From the IMG/VR virus record IMGVR_UViG_3300010885_078519, positions 1 through 42,276 of that record: 42,276 nucleotides of DNA, one strand, 5' to 3'. Below the pieces are notes generated by a model. It worked only from the letters and a program-made list of their open reading frames with translations. It was not told where the DNA came from and did not search any database. Each line of letters opens with the position of its first letter. Within the stretch, counting starts at the first letter, position 1. This stretch comes from a virus. A program made the position numbers and the translations under genes. Below, piece after piece: positions 1 to 9,200 of the stretch.

Positions 1-4
1 CTCT

Positions 5-775
5 ATGGCAAACTATTGTGATAGCGCCGTTTTGGAGAAAACCTGGTACCTTTGGATACTGGGTTCGTCACACCCAGATCTTGAACAATACAGGGCCTAC
101 AATTTATTGTATACAAAACCCTGCTCGCCGGCAATGGTTGACGGGAGAATTCTTAAAAAACATGGGAAGGAATTGCTTGATCCTAGATCTGAGTATAAAA
201 TACATTGTTTAGCCCTTCCTATCCCCGTTTTTTTCAAATCCCGTAATAACATTGTAACAGGTCGATATCGTCTTTGCAATATCTCTTCTAAAACTCCTTT
301 CACACTAGATAGACGTTTGTTCACTATGGATAATATGTTTATGGGAAATGCGCTCAAAAACAACATGTTTAAGCAGAGGTTAGAAGTGATCCCTAAGCTT
401 TTAGAAGAAGGGTATATCAAAGAACAACCTACTTCGGCATCATGGCATGACCTTCTTGCTGATATTGGTAAGATGTGCACAGGGATTAGTATGCGTTTTA
501 ATCTCTTGAATGATGACGAATATAGTGATCTTTCTAATGATGCACTATTGCAAGTAATAAATAAATTGGTTAATAATAGGTTGGTATATACTCCCGGAAG
601 AGCACCGGTATTTAATTTGCTTACCACTACCATACATCGTTGCATGTTTAGTTTACTTAATAAGAAAAATAGTCAGAAAGCTGGTTTAAACAAATTATTG
701 TCAGATTCCCAATACAATCTCATACCAAAAATTAATAGGAGTCTTAAGACCCTGACACATAACCCGAGAAAATGA
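5..775 (+). CDS. T4 gp55-like late sigma factor candidate
   Basis: 256 aa if the ATG at 5 is the start; only four bases precede it, so it may be longer. Residues 150-222 resemble sigma region 2 as seen in T4 gp55: a GISMRFN stretch (gp55 has GLSKRFN), an acidic helix, then PGRAPVFN followed by an aromatic and basic helix ending LLNKKN. The first 60 residues (tryptophan-rich helix, then LYTKP) are not recognised. If correct, it would direct host RNA polymerase to late phage promoters. The long minus-strand frame beneath it is a shadow. The family call rests on remembered motif resemblance, so a different small DNA-binding protein is possible. Confidence 0.5.
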   Translation: MANYCDSAVLEKTWYLWILGSSHPDLEQYRAYNLLYTKPCSPAMVDGRILKKHGKELLDPRSEYKIHCLALPIPVFFKSRNNIVTGRYRLCNISSKTPFTLDRRLFTMDNMFMGNALKNNMFKQRLEVIPKLLEEGYIKEQPTSASWHDLLADIGKMCTGISMRFNLLNDDEYSDLSNDALLQVINKLVNNRLVYTPGRAPVFNLLTTTIHRCMFSLLNKKNSQKAGLNKLLSDSQYNLIPKINRSLKTLTHNPRK

Positions 776-776
776 C

Positions 777-1766
777 ATGAGATACAATAGGGCTATTTCG
801 CCTAATGCTGTACACAGTTCCCATCTACTGACTAGACTAAAAGCTCAGGCAGTTAAAGTATCGATAGTAAATGGTCCTCAACCAGGCGTGCGTCACCAGC
901 AGCGTTCTGCGCCTCTACCACCTAAGCCCGAAAAACCACCGACGAAAATTCAAGATAGTGCCAGAGTTGCGCCCAAGAAGGCAGGGGCGGTTGAAGTTCG
1001 CCAGCAGCAGGCGATGCAAAGACAGGATATAAAGAAAAAGCGGGAACCACGTGTTACTTATATTTCACGTACTGTAGACCCGATTTATTTAGAAAAGACT
1101 AGATCTTTGAAAGACACCGGCCGAGGGAAAACGCTTATCATCATAGGCAATGGCCCAACGCTGAATGAAGTCGATTTGAGAAGCCTCAAGCACAGGCCAG
1201 GAATAGAATTTTTATCTGTAAACTATCCTGACCCTAGGCTATGGCCTACTGATTACTGGGCTTTTTTTGATTCTTCCCAGATACAAAGGCACGCTGCTCT
1301 TTGGGATGAATTTAATGGGACAATTTTTAATTCATCGTCCATACAAAGACGAAAGACGGGCACTATTCAGTTTAGAAACATTGGCGTTAAATCTTTTAGC
1401 AAGGATTTAGTTGATGGTTTATGCATAGGCAGAAGTAGCGTATTCGCCAGCATGCAGATTGCGCTTTGGATGAATTTCGATAAGATTTACATCTTTGGCG
1501 TTGATATGAATCCATCGACGGATTTAAAGAAATTACATTTTTATGGAACAAATCCTGATGTATTGCCAGAAAACAGGGCGAAAAGATTCGAGAAGGAAGC
1601 AGAATATTATGTTACGGCTTTTGAATCGATGTCTGAGAAGGAAAGAGATAAATTCACCTTCTGTAGCTCTGTCAACCCATGGCCTTTTATGTCTATGTTC
1701 AACAAACTTGATCATAAGATGGCTGCGTCTGAAATTTTGCGTGATTATTTAAAACCCAAGGAGTAG
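777..1766 (+). CDS. MptE/DUF115-like Rossmann-fold protein, phage type
   Basis: 329 aa. Residues 1-100 are a Pro/Lys/Gln-rich, probably disordered leader. Residues 117-325 form the recognisable domain: the nucleotide-binding loop IIIGNGPTLNE (121-131), a strand IFGVDMNP (239-246) followed by LHFYG, and NPWPF near the C-terminus. This arrangement is seen in DUF115/MptE-like and sialyltransferase-like proteins found in many tailed phages. The substrate is unknown; sugar or nucleotide-sugar transfer is an inference. It starts one base after the stop of the upstream gene and is followed at 7 bases by the deoxyribosyltransferase-like gene, suggesting one transcript. Confidence 0.6.
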   Translation: MRYNRAISPNAVHSSHLLTRLKAQAVKVSIVNGPQPGVRHQQRSAPLPPKPEKPPTKIQDSARVAPKKAGAVEVRQQQAMQRQDIKKKREPRVTYISRTVDPIYLEKTRSLKDTGRGKTLIIIGNGPTLNEVDLRSLKHRPGIEFLSVNYPDPRLWPTDYWAFFDSSQIQRHAALWDEFNGTIFNSSSIQRRKTGTIQFRNIGVKSFSKDLVDGLCIGRSSVFASMQIALWMNFDKIYIFGVDMNPSTDLKKLHFYGTNPDVLPENRAKRFEKEAEYYVTAFESMSEKERDKFTFCSSVNPWPFMSMFNKLDHKMAASEILRDYLKPKE

Positions 1767-1773
1767 AAGGTTA

Positions 1774-2163
1774 ATGACTAAGATTTACGTTGCTTCTAGT
1801 TTATATAATAAAACCAATGTTAAAGCTTTATTTAAGTATCTTGCATATTTGCAATGCACTATTACTTATGATTGGACCACCCATGGTGGTGTAAACGATG
1901 AGGTTTCGCTTAAGGAGATCGGACTTAAAGAATATCAAGGTGTCGTCGATTGCGATGTTTTGGTTATGTTAATGCCAGCGAGGCTTGGTTCGCATGTCGA
2001 GCTTGGTATAGCTTTAGCGCTTTGTAAACCGGTCGTGATTATTACTAACGGTGAAGATTTCGAGAAGAAATCATTTTATTTCTTAGACCATGTAAATATT
2101 ATCAGAGATATTGATGCTCTAAAAGGCGCACTTGATAAAATCACGGAACAAGAAAATGACTAA
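1774..2163 (+). CDS. Nucleoside 2-deoxyribosyltransferase-like protein
   Basis: 129 aa, about the size of one deoxyribosyltransferase domain. It opens with KIYVASSLYN, has a central DCDVLVMLMPA strand, and then LGSHVELGIALALCKPVVII. In this family the glutamate of the G-x-x-x-E-x-G-x-A motif, here E76, is the nucleophile that attacks C1' of the deoxyribose. The family swaps bases on deoxynucleosides or hydrolyses deoxynucleotides; the exact substrate cannot be read from the sequence. The start has an AAGGAG site that overlaps the end of the previous gene. It overlaps the next gene by 8 bases and belongs to the purine/sugar cassette ending in the PurZ-like enzyme. Confidence 0.7.
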   Translation: MTKIYVASSLYNKTNVKALFKYLAYLQCTITYDWTTHGGVNDEVSLKEIGLKEYQGVVDCDVLVMLMPARLGSHVELGIALALCKPVVIITNGEDFEKKSFYFLDHVNIIRDIDALKGALDKITEQEND

Positions 2164-2833
2164 TGGCGAACTGCTCACGAGAATCGAAATAGATGTTTTC
2201 CAAGGCAATGAGATCTTAGAATCTTTCGAATTAGCTCACAAGTATCGTTTGCCTGCGATTATAGTACATCCTTCATTAAGCTCTGATGCTTTGGTTTGCA
2301 GAGGCAGATCGAAAGGGAAGTATAAGATCATTACGCCAGTAGATTGGCCTAAGGGTGAAGTCTTTTCTACAGACAAGTTCAAGGGCTTAAGCTTAGATTC
2401 TTTAGAAACAGATGGTTTTGAAATATACATATCGCCAAAAAAGCAAAAGGGTGATATTAGAAAAGAAATTATTTCATGCACTGAGTTTTTAAAGAAGTTT
2501 ATCGGTGAGCTTTGCGAGATAAGATTCGTTATAGGCACGAGGACTAAGGATGAAGCAGATCTAGCCAGTGCCTATGAAGCCTTTCGTGATCTAAAGACGC
2601 CGACTTTAATTCGAGATGATATCACCTTAAAGACTCAGAATTATAAAGCCAATCCAGCTATACACAGCGCTTTTATCACCAACATGTCGCAATTCTTAAA
2701 GTGCCCGATAAAAGTGAGTGGTAATCTCGACTGTATTGAAGATTTACTGGCTTGCGAACCTGCAAAAAGGTTCGGTGCCAGTCTTCAGCAGACCAAGGGC
2801 ATAATTAGAAGCATTAATACGGTGAAAAAATGA
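2156..2833 (+). CDS. DeoC-like (deoxyribose-phosphate aldolase family) TIM-barrel protein
   Basis: 225 aa from the ATG at 2156; an in-frame TTG at 2132 is possible but lies deeper in the upstream gene. The N-terminal part, LAHKYRLPAIIVHPS, and the C-terminal IKVSGN (185-190) followed by RFGASL (205-210) match the layout of DeoC-family aldolases, where the equivalent segments are KPAGG and RFGAS. The usual catalytic KTSTG segment is not evident; around 153-160 the sequence reads RDDITLKT. It may therefore be a divergent aldolase or an inactive relative. It sits directly after a deoxyribosyltransferase-like gene, consistent with handling a deoxyribose product. Confidence 0.5.
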   Translation: MTNGELLTRIEIDVFQGNEILESFELAHKYRLPAIIVHPSLSSDALVCRGRSKGKYKIITPVDWPKGEVFSTDKFKGLSLDSLETDGFEIYISPKKQKGDIRKEIISCTEFLKKFIGELCEIRFVIGTRTKDEADLASAYEAFRDLKTPTLIRDDITLKTQNYKANPAIHSAFITNMSQFLKCPIKVSGNLDCIEDLLACEPAKRFGASLQQTKGIIRSINTVKK

Positions 2834-2994
2834 ACATTATTGAAATATTAGACCAGCTTGATGATGATATCGGTCTTTTATTTAAGACCGAACAATGGTT
2901 ACATTCTGAAAAATCGCGTATGTCAGCTGAAGCTTCTGATATACTAAACAGATTAAAAGCAATTGACAATGCTATAAATTTAAAAAGGTATTAA
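2830..2994 (+). CDS. Small hypothetical protein, 54 aa, possible frameshifted N-terminal part
   Basis: The ATG overlaps the upstream stop (ATGA). The product is a mostly helical 54-residue protein (MNIIEILDQLDDDIGLLF...). No family recognised. Four codons before its stop lies TTTAAAA at 2979-2985 in the right phase for -1 slippage. After slippage the frame stays open to the TAA at 3123-3125 and adds a protein-like tail containing ALRHAYDEGFHGKENL. That tail has no ATG of its own until near its end. Either the gene uses a programmed -1 frameshift or it is a broken longer gene. Confidence 0.5.
   Translation: MNIIEILDQLDDDIGLLFKTEQWLHSEKSRMSAEASDILNRLKAIDNAINLKRY
2979..2985 (+). other. Candidate -1 ribosomal slippery site TTTAAAA
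   Basis: The heptamer fits X XXY YYZ with zero-frame codons AAT TTA AAA. Slipping back one base lets ribosomes read through the TAA at 2992-2994 and continue to 3125, overlapping the first codons of the PurZ-like gene. I could not identify a convincing downstream stem-loop by eye. Confidence 0.35.
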
Positions 2995-3111
2995 ATAATA
3001 TAGACATCGGGGCTTTAAGGCATGCTTACGATGAAGGCTTTCATGGTAAAGAGAATCTTATGCTTGAACTGATAAAATCTTATCTGAATAATTCTTCGGC
3101 GGAGGCTCAAG

Positions 3112-4311
3112 ATGCAACGCGGTAAGTTCAATGTGGTTACTGATGGTCAGTTCGGCAGCACTGGTAAAGGTCTGATAACTTCTTATCTCGCACAAAAATA
3201 CAGACCCGAATTTTTATCAAATACAAACATGGCTAATGCTGGTCATACAGCTGTTAACGTAGACGGTACTGCATATATTGCAAAAGCGATGCCATCGGCT
3301 GCGATCTTGAGGAAATGGCTACCAAATTACAATCCTTGGATAATCATGGGTTCTTCTTCTGCATTTACTTTACTACAGCTGATGAAAGAAGTAGAATTAA
3401 CAGGAAGTATAGATAGGCTTATTATTCACCAAAGAGCTATGGTAATCACGGAAGAGCACAGAGCAAGGGAAAATGAAGGCAAAGACAGCACTAAGCATCT
3501 AGCGAGCACAATGCAAGGTTGTGGTGCTGCCATAGCAGACAAGATACAAAGGCTGCCGGGGACGAAGCTAGCAGTGGATTATGAAGAGTTAAGCAGATTT
3601 GTATTTTGCAAAACGTGGACACGACCTTCTGCCATATTAGAGGACATGTCGCTTTTTGATCCATTTAATGTAATGTGTAAACACCATTGTGAAGCTCTTC
3701 ACGAATATATTGACTGTGTGCTTAGAGCTACGTTCACATTTTTACATGAAGGCGCACAAGGATTCTCACTTGACATCAACCACGGTCATTCATACCCCAC
3801 TTGCACTAGCCGTGGCACTTCTGCAGTTCAAAACTTAGCCGATATGGGGATTTCTCCAAAGTACCTTGGTGATGTTTACCTTGTACTTCGGCCTTATCCA
3901 ATCAGAGTCGGTAATGTGATTGAAGAAGGCGTTCAGAAGGGATATTCTGGCGGAGGGTATGACGATCAGGTCGAAATTGATTGGGAAGAAATAGCTAGAA
4001 AATCAGAGATGCCATTAGAATATGCAACTATCTTAAGAGAAAAAGAGAAAACGACAGTTACAAAGAGGGTCAGAAGAGTATTTTCTTTTTCTAAAAGACA
4101 ACTGCGTGAGGCTGTGATGGTTAATGGCGCTACCAAATTAGCTCTTAATTTTGCTAATTACATCGACTGGACTTGCTTTGCTTCATCATCAAGAGACAAA
4201 CTTACCCCGAAGATCCTTGATTTCATAAAGATGCTTGAGGATGTTGCCGGAATACCTGTAACGCTTGTTGGAACTGGCCCACAATATGACCACGTCATTG
4301 ACCTATCGTAA
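3112..4311 (+). CDS. purZ: PurZ-like adenylosuccinate synthetase (possible N6-succino-2-amino-dAMP synthase)
   Basis: 399 aa with a GGAGG site 9 bases upstream. The catalytic loop reads GQFGSTGKG (12-20), where bacterial PurA has GQWGDEGKG; Ser16 thus replaces the catalytic Asp. This substitution is the described hallmark of phage PurZ, which joins aspartate to dGMP for 2,6-diaminopurine (Z) DNA. Other blocks, NAGHT (42-46), HEGAQGFSL (212-220), PIRVG (263-267) and TTVTKRVRRVFSFS (314-327), agree from memory with PurZ of Vibrio phage PhiVC8. No DatZ, MazZ or DpoZ gene lies in the window, so Z-DNA is not shown. The alternative is an altered adenylosuccinate synthetase for host-type purine supply. 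Confidence 0.8.
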   Translation: MQRGKFNVVTDGQFGSTGKGLITSYLAQKYRPEFLSNTNMANAGHTAVNVDGTAYIAKAMPSAAILRKWLPNYNPWIIMGSSSAFTLLQLMKEVELTGSIDRLIIHQRAMVITEEHRARENEGKDSTKHLASTMQGCGAAIADKIQRLPGTKLAVDYEELSRFVFCKTWTRPSAILEDMSLFDPFNVMCKHHCEALHEYIDCVLRATFTFLHEGAQGFSLDINHGHSYPTCTSRGTSAVQNLADMGISPKYLGDVYLVLRPYPIRVGNVIEEGVQKGYSGGGYDDQVEIDWEEIARKSEMPLEYATILREKEKTTVTKRVRRVFSFSKRQLREAVMVNGATKLALNFANYIDWTCFASSSRDKLTPKILDFIKMLEDVAGIPVTLVGTGPQYDHVIDLS

Positions 4312-5077
4312 TAATTTAGAAGTCTCGGCCTGCATCGACGAACATCATGATAACATCGATGAATCTATAGATCTTATCAGAGACAGCGGATTCAAATCAG
4401 CATCTATACTTAATATAAATGGATTATCACTAACTTCTTTGCCGGACATTACCATAGAAAGAATTAAGAAAAAATTGGCAGATATGCCTATCAATATCGT
4501 AAGGATAGAATTGGGACATGGAAAAACAATAGTACAAAAGGATATAGATAGAGAACTTTCGATCGCATCATATTTTAAAGCCAAAGCTATTCAGATCGGA
4601 ATCGAAAAATCATCATTTATCGATATGACAAGTTTCAATGATTTCATTAGTAAACTATCGTCATTTGCTGTGTCGATGTCGCTTGTACCGGTGTTAGAAA
4701 TGACTGATACGATGTTACTAGATAACACAGAAAGTCTTCAGAAGTTTTTATCGTCACACAAAAGGTTTAAATTATCATATGATCCTTGCCGTTTTATGGA
4801 GAAAAGCAATAAGAATCCTCACGATCGTTGGTTTGAGCCTCTTAAAACTTGTGTTTATAGCATAATTGCTAGGGATTTTAAAACTGGTTCCGGTTTTTAT
4901 CCTGTCGGTCAAGGCGCTACAAATATTATTAAGGCTATAGATGAACATATTTTGAATGGTGGTAAATATGCTATATTTAGACCGTCGCTTGGAAGGCGTT
5001 TCGGCAGTACGATTGGAAAGAAAGAAACGTTTAAATTGGCTTTAGAAGTGTTTAATAATTTATTTAGGAGTATTTAG
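4286..5077 (+). CDS. Xylose-isomerase-like TIM-barrel protein (AP-endonuclease-2 family fold)
   Basis: 263 aa from the ATG at 4286, overlapping the PurZ-like gene by 26 bases; an in-frame TTG at 4265 is less likely. The pattern of a sugar-phosphate isomerase/epimerase barrel is visible: IRDSGFKSASIL early, VPVLEMTD in the middle, LSYDPCRFME, then ARDFKTGSGFYPVGQGATN near the end. The Glu and Asp residues at the strand ends are where this family binds its metal. The substrate is unknown; endonuclease IV-type activity is less likely because the usual set of histidines is not evident. Confidence 0.55.
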   Translation: MTTSLTYRNNLEVSACIDEHHDNIDESIDLIRDSGFKSASILNINGLSLTSLPDITIERIKKKLADMPINIVRIELGHGKTIVQKDIDRELSIASYFKAKAIQIGIEKSSFIDMTSFNDFISKLSSFAVSMSLVPVLEMTDTMLLDNTESLQKFLSSHKRFKLSYDPCRFMEKSNKNPHDRWFEPLKTCVYSIIARDFKTGSGFYPVGQGATNIIKAIDEHILNGGKYAIFRPSLGRRFGSTIGKKETFKLALEVFNNLFRSI

Positions 5078-5290
5078 ATGCTCAATGTCAATGAAGCAAT
5101 CCAGAAAATAAAGTCTATCGGCGCAAGCAACGTTAGAATAGTGCCTATGGCTGGACAACCGATTAATAATGGTGACCACCAGATCGAGATCAAAACCGGA
5201 GCCAGTTGGGAATCTATCGTTTCTGGCGTAAAAAAGAAAATGGCGGAAGACATAGTAAATCAAGCTATAAACAAGGTTATCCTTGGTTAA
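5078..5290 (+). CDS. Hypothetical protein, 70 aa
   Basis: It starts immediately after the isomerase-like gene's stop, with AGGAG about 6 bases upstream, and its TAA overlaps the ATG of the next gene. The protein has an N-terminal helix (NEAIQKIKSIGA), a short strand-rich middle and a C-terminal helix (KKKMAEDIVNQAINKV). No family recognised. Tight coupling on both sides supports it as a real gene of the same transcript. Confidence 0.6.
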   Translation: MLNVNEAIQKIKSIGASNVRIVPMAGQPINNGDHQIEIKTGASWESIVSGVKKKMAEDIVNQAINKVILG

Positions 5291-5733
5291 TGATCAAGAA
5301 AAAAATCAAATCTGTAATCGAATTATCTAAATATAAAATAGGAAATAAATTATATTTTATAGATTTATACACTAATTCCGATAAGGATCTAGTACCAAGC
5401 GAACTAAATTGGATGTTAGCTTGCCATCCAAAGATATTCTTCGTTAAAAAGATATATAAATACAATACAAAATCAAAATATATATGTCCTAGACTACCTA
5501 GCGCGGTTTTCAGCATATTATCATCACTTCTTGTCGGCCAATTCAATATAATATGTTTCGAAGTGTCGGCTATCAAACGCTGCGCTAATACCGGCGAATT
5601 CTATTATTTCGATGGTAGCGGAGATTGGCACCCAGAATCAATACTATTCACAACAGAGCGTAAAGCACTCAACGAGAAAAAACGGATATTATCGTTGGTT
5701 GATGATTGGGCATCGTACAATCGTGGCGATTAA
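5290..5733 (+). CDS. Hypothetical protein, 147 aa
   Basis: I chose the ATG at 5290, which overlaps the preceding TAA, over a start at 5206 that would lie inside the previous gene. The protein is rich in Lys, Ile and Tyr at the N-terminus, has a hydrophobic stretch (AVFSILSSLLVGQFNIICF) that could be buried or membrane-associated, and a C-terminal part with YYFDGSGDWHPES. No domain recognised. It is the last gene before the peptidase/giant-protein pair. Confidence 0.6.
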   Translation: MIKKKIKSVIELSKYKIGNKLYFIDLYTNSDKDLVPSELNWMLACHPKIFFVKKIYKYNTKSKYICPRLPSAVFSILSSLLVGQFNIICFEVSAIKRCANTGEFYYFDGSGDWHPESILFTTERKALNEKKRILSLVDDWASYNRGD

Positions 5734-5742
5734 ATATATTAT

Positions 5743-6270
5743 ATGAAGACTACGAAGGTTAATATATCATTGCCAAGGGTTGCTCAAAAGCACGACTATG
5801 ACTGCGGGGCGGCAGCTCTGAAGTCGATCTATGAATACGAACATCCCGAAGATAAAAACGACTTATCAAAATACACCAGGTTATTGGGTAGTACCAAAGG
5901 CAAAGGCACAAGCACACAAGAATTAGTTAGTGCTTGTAAATTACTAGGTCTTAATTTTCAAGAATACCACGGCATGTCTCTTTCTAGACTTCAAAAGGAA
6001 ATTAAAATCGGAAATCCGATACTTTGCCTGATAAGATCAAATGATCATGGTCACTTTGTAGTGGCTATGGGGTGCGACGAAGATAATATCTTTTTTGAAG
6101 ACCCATTCAAAAAGAAAAAAAATAATGGTTATTTGCCGAAAAAAGAATTTTTCAAAAGATGGACAGATGGCGATAATCATAGCGATTTAAAACGATTTGG
6201 ATTGATTTTTAAAGTAACGCGTCCGAAATCGGATAAGAAAATTACAGCCTATAAGATTCTAGGAAATTAA
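5743..6270 (+). CDS. Peptidase C39-like cysteine protease
   Basis: 175 aa. The N-terminal KHDYDCGAAALKSIYE has the family cysteine (C21) and an upstream glutamine (Q15) for the oxyanion hole. GHFVVAMG (H104) and FFEDP (D120) complete the Cys-His-Asp set of papain-like C39 enzymes. In bacteria C39 domains usually cut double-glycine leaders within ABC exporters; this one stands alone, with no transporter. It ends one base before the giant 1982-residue gene, so processing of that protein is a reasonable guess. There is no Shine-Dalgarno site; instead AAATATATT lies right before the ATG, as at 26151. Confidence 0.7.
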   Translation: MKTTKVNISLPRVAQKHDYDCGAAALKSIYEYEHPEDKNDLSKYTRLLGSTKGKGTSTQELVSACKLLGLNFQEYHGMSLSRLQKEIKIGNPILCLIRSNDHGHFVVAMGCDEDNIFFEDPFKKKKNNGYLPKKEFFKRWTDGDNHSDLKRFGLIFKVTRPKSDKKITAYKILGN

Positions 6271-6271
6271 T

Positions 6272-9200
6272 ATGGCAGATCAATCAGATATATCGAGATC
6301 CAATTATGTCGAATTAATCTCTGTAGATGTCGATTCATTACTAATGGTTTGTAATGATAAGTATAAAACTGTTGAAAGCAGTTTACCTAGGATTCTAAAT
6401 GGTATCGATTATCAAGCCTGCGACACGCCCGCTGCTACAGCACCGCCCACCAACAAGTTTATAACTAATGTAGAGAAAATCCCAGGTTCTTTAAGGGAAT
6501 TAATAAGACGACCGAATGTGATTTTGGCATCGTTTAATGCAGTGAGTTTCTTAGGGCAGGATATTAATTTAGACACAACAGCAAGTATACCAACTAACAC
6601 ATCGACTATCCCGAACCTACCTACAATAAATTTTCAAAAATTCGGTACGTCGGTTTCTTGTAGAAAGAATAGTGATAAGTGTTCTATCGACTTACATTTC
6701 ATAGATGCATCTAGTTTAAACACAGGAGTCGCTCCAGGAAGGGCTTTGCTACAAACCAACAAAGCTTTACTTAGTGGTGGGTACGATTATAGGTTAGCAA
6801 TATCGAAAGTCAGGGGTACGCCCGAATATATTGGGTTCTTTGCTGGTAAACAATATTATAAGCTTTCACTGAATACTTTAAAGGGATTTTGGGATAATTC
6901 TTGCGAAAACGATAGGATAATGGTTGATAAATATGCGGCCATGATTTCAGAGCCTGTCAATTCTTCGACTGTTAACATTATCGGTGTTTCGACTGCGAAT
7001 GCGTTTACTTATGGGTTTAATAATCAATCATATGGCAGTCTTAGCAATATAGCAGTTTCATCTATAGTTAGATCTGTCGGGTTTAGGATGGAATTAGCTC
7101 TAACAAGCTCCGGCAAGGCTTTAGATGGAAGTTGGCGGTTTGATTTAGTACCAGCTAGTGGTCTAATGCTTAACCAGATGTTTCGAACTAGTGGTCATAC
7201 TGGTCCTTTAAATTATCAGATATTAATCGATTCGACCAAGAATTTATCAGGTATGGCTGATAATGATTTTTCTTTAAACGGCGCTGACCTCAAGAAAGTA
7301 GAACCAGCTGATTATCTTAGATTTAGATCTTTAGCGACGAAGATTTTTTGCATTTATGTCGACCATCGTTCTACCGGATTGTCGTTAGACGATGATTTTA
7401 ATTATGTCGACTCTGCTGTGGGTGGCTCTGATCAATTCGAAGCATTTCGGCAAGCCATACAATGTGGGCATAAATTTTTGTTTATATTAAATGATGAGAC
7501 AATTAGCGCGTCTCAAGACTATTATAATTTCGTGGCATCGGTTGGTATCGCTAGTGCAGCGGTTGTGCTTATAGATAGCCAAACCGCAACCGGCGGTGAA
7601 TATTTTGACCAAATATCTAGTTCTATTAATACTTTATGTGGTTATGTGGGCGCTAATACGACACCAGGCGTATCTGCCTTTGGTTCAGTTAAAGAATTAT
7701 GGCAAGGTGGGTCTCTGTTTAAAGGTTCGAATTTAAAATCGCTGACCCATTTTAAGATAAACAGCAGTTACACATTACCAGACACATCCTCACGTGCACC
7801 AGAGATTTTAGCAAACAATGAATCTCTGATAAGTTATGATTCAGTGTTTGATAGAGTTTTTTATATAGAGCGGTCTGATGACGCTTCTTATAGGCTTTTT
7901 GCTATGAATATGAAAACGCGAGAGCGTTCTGCAATTGCTTTTTTACCTTTTTTATTTGATAATGTCATAGGATTCGACAATAATGCTCCTTCTGCTCAGG
8001 CGTATGATCCTGGGATGAGGTTATTGTTTATAGGCACGGGTTCTGGACATCTTTATTCTGTGGATGTGATTACAGGAAAATCATCAGAAATAGAAGTTAA
8101 TAGTATAGATATAGTACCTAGGACAGAACGGAGATATCCTTCTATTACTGGTATTGGTATAGGATATGTGCCGTCTTATGATTATAATGGCGTTACGGAA
8201 TTTGCCGGCCATCGCGCTCTATTCGTAGGGTTTAATGCGTCAGGCTCCCAAGACATTAAACGCTATAGTATCCTAAGATCTTATGTTTATGATGTGTCGA
8301 TCTTCAATAAAACAGGCATTGTGACTAAAATTACTCCTATAGTCAGTCTTGATTTACCTATGGCTGGGATGGCAAATCTGCGTAGCTTTAGCTTTATGTG
8401 TGCGCCGATATTTAACTATCTTATAAAGAACTTGCCTGCTACCCCAATTTCAGAATTTGTCGCTAACCAAAAATTGCCAGGGCTTTTGTTGTGCTACGAT
8501 ATTTTAGACACTAATCAGAATTTAATTACGCCAGAGTCAGGCCGATGTATCTCTATAAACCCTTTGATTCTAAATAAAGTGTTTGCGAGTCAGGCAGGGA
8601 TACAATATAATATGCTAGATACTTTTATTATACCAGCATATTATCCTGTCACCAATCGTGCAGACTGGGTAGCGATAGATGATTTTGGCGGTTCTGTTAT
8701 TTGGGCATCGCTTGACACTTCGCCAACCAAAATAATGCTTGATTATTATTATGTGCCCGTACCATCCGCTGGTGTCGATAATAAAGGTATCGAGTTTTTT
8801 CCTTCTATAGCTGTTTTATTAAATAGTTATGAGGTAAGCGGTAATGTGAGCAGTATTTTCTTTAGGGACTCTTTAGAATGTTCAGTCGGTGTCAAGGGTG
8901 TTGAGAGGCATGATTTTGGGCCAAAAAATATGAATTGTTGGGATCTTAATAACAGTTCTGTTGCTACTGTTTCTGATTCTTTTGTTGGTAATGAATTGGT
9001 TCTTAGATATGGCGAATCTGTCAGCAAGAACTATAATCTTGAAGCAGGAAAATATTTTTTAACCATAACCACATCTGATTATCGCACAGGTGCTGACGAT
9101 GCTGGGCAAAATCTTACTGGTTTGGTCGACATTATTACTTCTGGTGGTAGTAGGTTTCATTATTTGCCGGCGCGACTCGACTCGACACCATTAGAAAAAC

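Noticed and set aside
97-645. 182-residue minus-strand frame
   Set aside because: It lies wholly inside the sigma-like gene, has no ribosome site and lacks recognisable protein features.
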